From CAADGU01 sp035444285 (GTDB taxonomy: Bacteria > Chloroflexota > Anaerolineae > Promineifilales > Promineifilaceae), in contig DAOMOK010000005.1 of assembly GCA_035444285.1 (NCBI GenBank), forward strand, positions 353,861-417,860: a stretch of DNA of 64,000 nucleotides, given 5' to 3'. This document shows, in pieces, positions 1-6,302 of this stretch. Within the stretch, counting starts at the first letter, position 1, and every line of letters begins with the position of its first letter. The position numbers and the translations under genes were made by a program. The notes beneath the pieces are model-generated. The model did no database searches. It saw only the letters and a list, made by a program, of their open reading frames with translations, and was not told where the DNA came from.

Positions 1-69
1 ATTCCTCCCGGAACGAACGGGGATAAAACCAGAGCAGGAGCCGGTAACAAATAATCAGGACAGACATAT

Positions 70-708
70 TCAGGCGCTTTGCAGTTGAGGGAATGGGGGA
101 TCGGTCTGATTGATCAGTAGGCTGAAGGTCACGGCCGTGATGCCGGCCGGAAGTAATGCCAGCATCCATACCAAATACTGGTTTAGCGAACCGTCACCCG
201 CTAGCAGACCCAACAGGCCATAACTCAGTACATTGGCCCCTATCCACCAGCCAGCATGTGACAAACGACGCCGCAACAGGAGCCACTGCGCCGTGCCAAT
301 CGAAGCGCCCAGCGCCACAAAGGCCAGATCAATTGCCCATCCTTCGTAGAACGCATCAATTTGCCAGATGGCCGAAGCAACCTGCAACCAGGTCATAAAC
401 ATTGCCAGTCCCACGAGCCAACCCGCGACGGTGGTCAGTACCCAACCACCCATGTGCGGCAAATAGCGGCGCAGCAGACCATATTGCAGGAAGCCCGTCG
501 CCAGACCCATGAGGGGCGGAAATAGATAAGTCAGCCAATAATCTTCGGTGATGTGGCGTACCCCTCGCACATAAATGTAGTCGCCTACAAAATTCAGCAA
601 CATCCGAATGATGATGAAGGTGAAAAAGAGGGCGATGGGCACACACAGCGCCGTCAAAATAATCCAGGCGGGGACAAAGAACCATTCTGGTTTTCTAAGC
701 GTTGTCAT
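70..708 (-). CDS. Polytopic membrane protein of unknown function
   Basis: A 212-residue hydrophobic protein with about six predicted membrane segments, near residues 12-40, 60-80, 88-112, 125-145, 152-172 and 178-200. Arg-rich loops follow segments (for example LLRRRL), and Gly-rich helices suggest an internally duplicated fold. No catalytic motif is visible. It lies 39 bases downstream of a PadR-type regulator on the same strand, so the two probably form a transcription unit. PadR regulators often control adjacent membrane or transport genes, so a regulated membrane function is plausible but not shown. Function unknown. Confidence 0.7.
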   Translation of the reverse strand: MTTLRKPEWFFVPAWIILTALCVPIALFFTFIIIRMLLNFVGDYIYVRGVRHITEDYWLTYLFPPLMGLATGFLQYGLLRRYLPHMGGWVLTTVAGWLVGLAMFMTWLQVASAIWQIDAFYEGWAIDLAFVALGASIGTAQWLLLRRRLSHAGWWIGANVLSYGLLGLLAGDGSLNQYLVWMLALLPAGITAVTFSLLINQTDPPFPQLQSA

Positions 709-747
709 CTGGTTTTCCTCCCAATTGATGAAACATGTGGATTCTGT

Positions 748-1095
748 TCATGTTATCATACCTGGTTCAGCCTGTGTTGCGGCGGCTACCAGCGATTGCA
801 GCCGATTTATTTCTGCATTCAGCAAGCGTCTTCCCTGCTCGGTGAGTTGGTAGGCTTTGCGTTCACGGCCGTTGGCCACCCCACTTTCTGCTGCCGCCCG
901 CTCGATCCAGCCCTGTTCCAGCAGCCGTTTGATGGCGCTGTACAGGGTAGAGGTGCTGAGTTGTACACGGCCGTTACTGGATACGGCCGTCTCCTTCATA
1001 ATGGCATAACCGTGCTGCGGCCCCGGCGCCAATGATAACAAAATGAAAAATACCGGTTCTGAGAGGGGTAGAAAAGGTTGTGTATCCATTATCAT
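748..1095 (-). CDS. PadR-family transcriptional regulator
   Basis: A 115-residue winged-helix protein. The sequence shows the PadR N-terminal pattern: a hydrophobic first helix with ILLSLAPGPQHGYAIM, then STSTLYSAIKRLLEQGWIE (recognition helix and turn) and an RKAYQLTEQGRRLL wing. This is the usual PadR order and length (about 110 residues). Members are dimeric repressors that bind ATGT-N-ACAT-type operators and often autoregulate. A matching inverted repeat lies just upstream at 1125-1145. The membrane-protein gene downstream is the likely co-transcribed target. The effector ligand cannot be inferred. ATG at 1095 or the third codon (1089) could both be the start. Confidence 0.88.
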   Translation of the reverse strand: MIMDTQPFLPLSEPVFFILLSLAPGPQHGYAIMKETAVSSNGRVQLSTSTLYSAIKRLLEQGWIERAAAESGVANGRERKAYQLTEQGRRLLNAEINRLQSLVAAATQAEPGMIT

Positions 1096-1124
1096 CTGGT
1101 TTGTCGCAAATACGTCGCTTCACG

Positions 1125-1145
1125 ATATGTCGTATAAAGACATAT
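1125..1145 (-). promoter_or_regulatory. Putative PadR operator
   Basis: A perfect inverted repeat ATATGTC-N7-GACATAT lies 30 bases upstream of the PadR start. PadR operators usually contain ATGT and ACAT half sites about 8 bases apart, and here the spacing is 9. Autoregulation is inferred. Confidence 0.5.
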
Positions 1146-1210
1146 TAGTGTCAAAGTGTGTAGTTGTCAATAAACAATGAAGACCTGTTGGCACGGCCGT
1201 TTTCTTCTAA

Positions 1211-1240
1211 TTTAACTGCCCGCTTTGGCTGTGTTATAAT
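1211..1240 (+). promoter_or_regulatory. Sigma-70-type promoter of the TA pair
   Basis: A consensus TATAAT lies at 1235-1240 with TTTAAC at 1211-1216, spacing 18. The antitoxin-like gene follows with an AGGAG ribosome site just before its ATG at 1281. Confidence 0.6.
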
Positions 1241-1280
1241 CCTCTCCATCAGGTGAATATACAGCGCAGGAGAGGCGGAC

Positions 1281-1508
1281 ATGTATGGACAAACTATCAC
1301 CATCACACAAATAAACGAGCGTTTGCAGAAACTGTCATCAGAAAAATTGATTGTTGTTTATGAATTTGTTTCCTATCTGGCCGACAAGGAAAGGGGTACC
1401 ATGCTGCGCGAAACAGATTCGGCTCTGCAAACCATGTTGGCCTCGGAAGTGGTCTTGAAACGCGATTGGGATCTTCCAGAAGAGGATGAAGCATGGGCAA
1501 GTTTGTAA
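1281..1508 (+). CDS. Small antitoxin-like protein
   Basis: A 75-residue acidic protein with a helical N-terminus (ITQINERLQKLSSEKLIVVYEFVSYL), like the short DUF2281-type proteins found as first genes of toxin-antitoxin pairs. The C-terminus, rich in Trp and acid (DWDLPEEDEAW), would be the flexible toxin-neutralising tail. A good TATAAT promoter and an AGGAG site support expression. It overlaps the downstream PemK-like reading frame by 16 bases (1493-1508), the classic TA arrangement. Assignment as antitoxin is by context and composition, not by a firmly recognised DNA-binding fold. Confidence 0.65.
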   Translation: MYGQTITITQINERLQKLSSEKLIVVYEFVSYLADKERGTMLRETDSALQTMLASEVVLKRDWDLPEEDEAWASL

Positions 1509-1826
1509 AAGGGGACGTCGTCGTTGCTCCCGTTCCGTTTTCCGACTTAAGCAATTCAAAACGAAGACCCGCTCTGGTTGTCGCTACCCTTACTGGGGAT
1601 GATGTTATTTTGTGCCAGATAACCAGTCAGAACGTTGCCGACAGCTATGCCGTTCCTTTTAAAAAGTGGTGATTTTAGCGATGGAAAGCTGCCCCGGGAT
1701 AGTAATATCCGGCCAAATCGTCTGTTTACAGCGGAGTCTAGCATTATCCTTTATCGTGCAGGTAAAGTGAAGCCCGCAAAGCTAAAGGTAGTCACTTCCA
1801 AACTAATAGACATTCTAAATAACTAA
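1493..1826 (+). pseudogene. PemK/MazF-like toxin, frameshifted
   Basis: From ATG 1493 the frame reads MGKFVKGDVVVAPVPFSDLS then KRRPALVVATLTGDDVILCQ, typical of the PemK-like endoribonuclease N-terminus. It runs into TGA at 1670-1672. Removing one A from the A5 run at 1661-1665 joins it perfectly to the second half (KSGDFSDGKLPRDSNIRPN, RLFTAESSIILYRAGKV, then a C-terminal helix ending at 1826), giving a normal-length toxin of about 110 residues. So this is an intact-looking toxin broken by one +1 base. It could be real inactivation, a slippery phase-variable site, or a sequencing/assembly indel. Overlap with the antitoxin fits a TA pair. Confidence 0.82.
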
Positions 1827-1861
1827 CGGCCGTATCCCTAATCGCTTATTTCCCGCATCCG

Positions 1862-1925
1862 TTCCTCCGAAAACGAAAAAGCGCCTGGGGCGCTACGGCA
1901 GTCAGACGCTTTTTCTTAGGAGGAG
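1862..1925. terminator. Bidirectional hairpin between convergent genes
   Basis: Arms TCCTCC...GAAAAAGCG (1863-1883) and CGCTTTTTC...AGGAGGA (1907-1924) pair around a GC-rich centre. It lies between the plus-strand toxin remnant and the minus-strand FNT gene, with A/T runs suitable for termination both ways. Confidence 0.6.
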
Positions 1926-1942
1926 GCAGATTATGAAACGAA

Positions 1943-2866
1943 TCAGGCTTGTTTCACCTGTTGTTCTTTATCGTGAACGGGTCGCCGCGGCAGCAGATGG
2001 CCCGCCGGCCGCAGGTAAATGAACCAGTAGACCAACCCCACCAGCACCGCGCCGCCGACAATGTTGCCTAATGTTACTGGCAGCAGGTTGGCGAAGAAAA
2101 AGTTACCCCAAGTCAGATTGGCATAGTCAGCCGCCGAGACGCCGGCGGCGCTCCAAAAGGAGGCGGGCGCAAACTGTTTGATGAACAGTCCGATGGGGAT
2201 GAAGTACATATTGGCGATGCTGTGCTCAAACCCGGCGGCCACAAAGGCAGTGATGGGGAAGATGATGGCCAGGATTTTATCGGTGGTGGTGCGGGCGCTC
2301 ATGCACAGCCACACCGCCAGGCAGACCAGGGCGTTGCACAAGACGCCCAACACAAAAGCCGGGAAAAATTCCAGCCCACTTTTGTTGTTGGCAATGGTCA
2401 GGGCATTCACGCCCAACGCGCCGTTGGCGCTCATGTATTGGTGGCTGAGGAAAACGAACACGGCCGTCATAATGGCCCCAATGAAGTTTCCCACGTAAAC
2501 AATGCCCCAGTTATACAGTAGTTTTCTTGTGCTCACCTTATGGCCCGCCCAGGCCATCACAATCAGGTTGTTGCCGGTAAACAGTTCCGCCCCGGCAATC
2601 ACCACCAGGATAAGCCCCAGGCTAAAGACTAATCCACCCAAAACTTTAGCCACCCCAAACGCCATATTGCCGGCCGCACCGGTTGTAGCGGTAGTAGCGA
2701 ACATGGCGCCCAGCCCAATAAACGCACCGGCTAAAATTGCCAGCGCCAACATACGCCATTTGCCCAGGTTGGCTTTGGCCACGCCAGCATTTTCCGCCTT
2801 TTGTGCCATTTCCGGCGGCAAGAGGGCATCAAAAGAAAAATTAATGTTGCTTTGTGCTTCTGACAT
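1943..2866 (-). CDS. focA: Formate/nitrite transporter (FNT) family channel, FocA-like
   Basis: About 307 residues with the six-helix FNT architecture. Family signatures are visible: GAELFTGNNLIVMAW in the second/third helix region and GFEHSIANMYFIPIGL, containing the conserved pore His of the FNT signature. Members move formate, nitrite or hydrosulfide across the inner membrane. Here it starts 15 bases after a formate dehydrogenase stop on the same strand, so formate is by far the likeliest substrate. ATG 2866 is chosen over ATG 2872 because GGAG lies 8 bases before it. The C-terminus carries a basic cytoplasmic tail. FocA versus another FNT subtype is inferred from context. Confidence 0.88.
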   Translation of the reverse strand: MSEAQSNINFSFDALLPPEMAQKAENAGVAKANLGKWRMLALAILAGAFIGLGAMFATTATTGAAGNMAFGVAKVLGGLVFSLGLILVVIAGAELFTGNNLIVMAWAGHKVSTRKLLYNWGIVYVGNFIGAIMTAVFVFLSHQYMSANGALGVNALTIANNKSGLEFFPAFVLGVLCNALVCLAVWLCMSARTTTDKILAIIFPITAFVAAGFEHSIANMYFIPIGLFIKQFAPASFWSAAGVSAADYANLTWGNFFFANLLPVTLGNIVGGAVLVGLVYWFIYLRPAGHLLPRRPVHDKEQQVKQA

Positions 2867-2881
2867 CTTCATTTCTCCATT

Positions 2882-5044
2882 TTAATGGTTTGTAGTAGGC
2901 GATTTATCGCCGCTTAACGTCGCTGAAACGGCTACTACAAAAGGCGCTTTGTTAATTTTCACCGCGCAGACCTTATATTCTGGAATTTTGGCGGTAGGGT
3001 CTACGGCGTCAATCGTCAGTAAGTTCACGGCCGCTTCCGCATAATGAAAGGTCATAAACACCGTGCCTTTGGGGGAGCGGTTGGTCAATTTGGCTGTTGC
3101 CAGCACCTCACCCCGCCGTGAAGCCACACGTACCCAATCCCCATCGCTTATACCCTGTTGGACCGCATCCGCCGGGTTAATTTCCACCTCAGCTTCGGGG
3201 GCAATCGCCTCCAGCCCTGGCGACCGGCGGGACATAGTGCCGCCGTGCCAGTGGTACAAAATGCGTCCGGTGGACAGGATGAAGGGATACTCGTCGTCAG
3301 TTTCTTCGGCGGGCGGGCGGTAGGCGACGGGGCAGAAGAGGCCCAGACCGCGCGTGAATTGGCTGGTGTGCAAGACCGGCGTCCCTGGATGTTCTGGCGT
3401 GGGGCAAGGCCATTGCAGGCCACCCGTTTCCAACCGTGTATGGCTCATACCGGCATACTGCGGCGTCAGTCCGGCCATCTCGGTGAAAATGTCCATGGGG
3501 TTGTCATACTGCCAGTCGTGCCCCAACCGGTTAGCCAGTTCGGTGATGATCTGCCAATCCTGGCGAGCTTCGCCCGGTGGGGCGAAGGCGGGGCGCACCA
3601 TCTGTACGCGCCGTTCGGTGCTGGTGAATGTGCCCACCTTTTCGGCAAAACTGGCGGCGGGCAGGACGACATCGGCAAGTTCGGCCGTTTCGTTCGGGAA
3701 AATATCTTGTACCACCAAAAAATCTACGGCCCGTAGAGCCTCTTCCACGTGACTGAGGTTGGGGTCAGAGAGCATGGGGTTTTCGCCCATGATGTAGATG
3801 GCATGGATACGGCCGTCTAACACCCCCTGCATTATTTCCGTTACCGTCAGCCCCACGCTGGGGCTGAGTGATTCATAGGGCACACCCCAACCGGCGGCAA
3901 ATTTATGCCGCACTTCTTCGCTGGTAACGGGCTGGTAGCCAGGATACACGTTCACCAGGCCACCCATGTCACATGCCCCCTGCACGTTGTTCTGACCGCG
4001 CAGCGGATTCAGCCCTGTGCCCGGCCGGCCAACGTGCCCGGTGAGCAGCGCCAGGTTGGAAAGCGCCTTCACATTATCTGTACCGCTGGTGTGTTGGGTA
4101 ATGCCCATCGCCCAGAAGATGGCGCCGTTGCTGGCCTGGGCATACAGTTGAGCAGCAGCGATAATGTCCCGCGCCCGCACGCCGGTAATAACGGCGGCCC
4201 GTTCCGGCGGCCAATCGGCCAGCGCTTCTTTGAGCGCGGCAAACCCTTCGGTGCGTTCGGCAATAAACTGCTCGTTGGCCCAGCCATGAGCGATGATGGC
4301 GTGGGCCATGGCGTTAAACAGGGCTACATCGGTGCCCGGCTTGTGGCGCAGGTGCAGGTAGGCAAAATCGGCCAGCTCAATACGGCGCGGGTCAATGAGC
4401 AGCAGTTTGGCCCCGTGTTGGCGCACCGCTTTTTTCATTTGCAGCGCCAGCACCGGATGGGCTTCGGTGGTGTTGGAACCCGTCACCAGCAGTACATCGG
4501 CCTGCGTTATATCGCGGATGGAGTTAGTCATCGCGCCTGAACCCAGTGTGGTGGCCAGACCGGCCACGCTGCTGCTGTGTCAGAGCCGGGCGCAGTGATC
4601 CACATTGTTCGTGCCGATCACCGCGCGGGCGAATTTTTGCAGCAGGTAATTTTCTTCGTTGGTGCATTTGGCGGAGGTGAGGATGGCGATGCTGTCAGGG
4701 CCGTGTTTGTCACGAATCTCTCGCAAGCGTTGGGCAACGATATCCAGGGCAACATCCCAAGAGGTGGGGTGAGCAGGCGAGGAGGTGATGGGGTGATTTG
4801 TCACCTGCTCAGTCTGCCACCCACTCACCTGCTCACTTTTTACCAACGGCCGTGTCAACCGATCCGGCGCGTGGATGAAATCGTAGCCAAAGCGGCCTTT
4901 GACGCAGAGTTTGCCATTGTTGACATCGTTGTCGAAACGGCCGTCAACACGATACACCATCTCGTTTTTGATGTGTAAATCAATCTGGCAACCTACCCCG
5001 CAGTAGGGGCAGGTGGTGGGGATAGTGCGGTCGGGTGTTATCAT
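2882..5044 (-). CDS. fdhF: Selenocysteine-containing formate dehydrogenase (molybdo/tungstopterin)
   Basis: Two abutting frames separated by a single UGA (4580-4582) form one 720-residue selenoprotein close in length to E. coli FDH-H (715). N-terminal [4Fe-4S] ligands are C12, C15, C19 and C47, with the conserved Lys in CVKGRFG. The UGA is codon 155 in context CARL-U-HSSSVAGL, exactly the Sec-His of FdhF, and a perfect SECIS hairpin follows. The molybdopterin domains (GMGITQHTSGTDNV-like, GQNNVQGACDMG) and the C-terminal beta-barrel are present. It oxidises formate to CO2 and sits just upstream of the FNT channel. Oddities: a repeat-derived insertion at residues about 69-94 and a final 19 residues encoded in a hairpin repeat. 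No selA/selB/selC is in the window. Confidence 0.93.
2890..2940. repeat. REP-like hairpin, family A, inside the fdhF 3' end
   Basis: TTGTAGTAGGCGATTTATCG...GGCTACTACAA, an inverted repeat of about 50 bp related to those at 14464-14510 and 21773-21823. It encodes the last residues of the formate dehydrogenase and may also act as a processing or attenuation hairpin before focA. Confidence 0.8.
4551..4582 (-). promoter_or_regulatory. Bacterial SECIS element and UGA(Sec) codon
   Basis: Read on the minus strand: UGA at 4582-4580, then 18 bases, then GGUCU flanked by a perfect 6-bp stem GUGGCC/GGCCAC (4567-4551). The 18-base UGA-to-loop distance and the GGUCU apical loop match the E. coli fdhF SECIS recognised by SelB. 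This decides that the UGA is decoded, not a stop. Confidence 0.93.
4763..4840. repeat. Stutter-type repeat inserted in frame in fdhF
   Basis: Words such as GTGAGCAGG and CACCTGCTCA, both orientations, fill this stretch (GGGGTGAGCAGGCGAGGAGG ... CACCTGCTCAGTCTGCCACC ... CACCTGCTCAC). In the protein it gives about 26 extra residues between RLTRPLV and SWDVALD, which are nearly adjacent in relatives. It resembles the intergenic words at 46403-46435. Confidence 0.75.
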
Positions 5045-5065
5045 CTGGGTTCTCTTTGTTTATTA

Positions 5066-5146
5066 GGAAGCGAGCAGTAAGCAGTAGGCAGTGAGCGGTA
5101 TGAGCTACCTGATCCTGCTTACTGCTCACCGCTTACTGCTAACTGA
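5066..5146. repeat. Stutter hairpin of AGTGAGCAGTAAGC-type words
   Basis: Near-tandem words (AGCAGTAAGCAGTAGGCAGT) followed by their complement (CTTACTGCTCACCGCTTACT) form an imperfect hairpin between usp and fdhF. The stop codon of usp lies inside it. Same family as 10579-10660. Confidence 0.85.
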
Positions 5147-6059
5147 AATCAGGTCGGCTAATCAACATGGCACAATTGGCGCTGCGCAGCACTTTTTCGG
5201 TAATGCTGCCATAACGCCAGCGAGCCAGACCGGTACGGCCGTGGGTGGACATGATGATCAAATCTACATTGTGGGCATCAGCGTAGTTGAGGATGGTGGA
5301 GGCGGGTTTGCCAAAGCGCACGGCCGTGTCCACCACCAGATCATCACGGCGATAGCGCTGCTGCATACGCGCCAGGTACTCTTCCGCGTCCTGGTACAAT
5401 GACTCGCGGTATCGTTCGCCCAGGCCCGGTTCGTTCCGGTTCAATTCCAGTACCTCTTTAGGATCAACATCATCCGAGGCATCATCCACCCGCAGCAATG
5501 TCACATCAGCGCCGAGCGCCTGGGCTACGGCCAGACCGCCAGGCAAGCTGGCTTCAGACAGGGCTGAACCATCCAGGGTAATCAATGCCTGTTGGATTGG
5601 CGTCTGGCTGCGGATCACCAACACGGGGCAGGGGGCGTAGCGCATTACCTTTTCGGCGACGCTGCCCATGACCCATCGGGTGACGCCAGAGTAACCGTGG
5701 GTGGACATGATAATGAGGTCGGCTTTTTCTTCAACGGCCGTGTCCAAAATACGACTCGCCGGGTCGCCATCTTCCAGGCGGGTATAGCAGTTAAAATTAG
5801 GTTGTGCTGCGCCAATTTTGTGGTTAATGCCCACCAGATACTCCCGTGCAGCGACTTCTTCACGGCTGTAAGTGGCCTGGGGCACGTTGATATTATGGCC
5901 CATCAGGTCTGGCCCTTCGGGAATGAAAACGGTGTGGTGTTCCAGCACATGCAGCAGTACCAACTCGCTTTCAAACCGTTCAGCCAGTTGGATGGCCGGA
6001 GACAGTGCATATTCGGCCAGATCAGAACTATCAAGGGGGACTAAAATTTTCCTGAACAT
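5139..6059 (-). CDS. Tandem-domain universal stress protein (UspA family)
   Basis: About 306 residues consisting of two Usp domains. Each has the nucleotide-binding end: STHGYSGVTRWVMGSVAEKV in domain 1 and STHGRTGLARWRYGSITEKV in domain 2, plus the KILVPLDSSDLAEYAL N-terminus. GGAGG five bases before ATG 6059 identifies the start; an upstream in-frame ATG at 6086 is less likely. Tandem Usp proteins bind ATP and act in stress and energy-limitation responses. It lies just upstream of fdhF-focA on the same strand, so it may be co-regulated with anaerobic formate metabolism. Its stop codon falls in the downstream stutter repeat. The upstream region shares a sequence block with that of nifJ. Confidence 0.93.
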   Translation of the reverse strand: MFRKILVPLDSSDLAEYALSPAIQLAERFESELVLLHVLEHHTVFIPEGPDLMGHNINVPQATYSREEVAAREYLVGINHKIGAAQPNFNCYTRLEDGDPASRILDTAVEEKADLIIMSTHGYSGVTRWVMGSVAEKVMRYAPCPVLVIRSQTPIQQALITLDGSALSEASLPGGLAVAQALGADVTLLRVDDASDDVDPKEVLELNRNEPGLGERYRESLYQDAEEYLARMQQRYRRDDLVVDTAVRFGKPASTILNYADAHNVDLIIMSTHGRTGLARWRYGSITEKVLRSANCAMLISRPDFS

Positions 6060-6126
6060 AACTACCTCCATCGGACAAGAACACACCTTGTCCTACAATG
6101 TAGTATGCCGAATGGGAAGCGCCGCC

Positions 6127-6177
6127 TGTAGTGACAAAAGGCACTTTATTTTTGAAAAACATCACGATGCCAGGGCG
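6127..6177 (-). promoter_or_regulatory. Upstream block shared with nifJ
   Basis: On the coding strand it reads GCATCGTG ... TTTGTCACTACAGG. The same two blocks occur upstream of nifJ at 14334-14362 in the same orientation. Possible common regulatory element or relic repeat. Confidence 0.35.
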
Positions 6178-6233
6178 CAGTGCCAACCACTACTCGACGG
6201 GATACAATCTGGTAACAAGGATGACGTTTTTTG

Positions 6234-6283
6234 CGGAGTAGAGGCTTTAGCCGGAGCAGGCGAACGGCTAAAGTCTCTACTCC
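6234..6283. repeat. 50-bp inverted repeat upstream of the NACHT gene
   Basis: Arms CGGAGTAGAGGCTTTAGCCG and CGGCTAAAGTCTCTACTCCG are nearly perfect complements around a short loop. It ends about 20 bases before ATG 6303, arguing against the longer frame beginning at 6231. Confidence 0.85.
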
Positions 6284-6302
6284 GTCATCTACACAGTACA
6301 GC

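Noticed and set aside
1..69. Possible gene at the left edge
   Set aside because: Only 69 bases with no convincing frame or motif; nothing supported.
2882..5044. Formate dehydrogenase as two genes or a pseudogene with a nonsense codon
   Set aside because: The UGA is at the exact Sec position and is followed by a perfect SECIS hairpin at canonical spacing, so it is one selenoprotein.
6231..6302. Upstream extension of the NACHT protein to 6231
   Set aside because: These codons lie within a near-perfect inverted repeat and add a basic low-complexity peptide; start taken at 6303.
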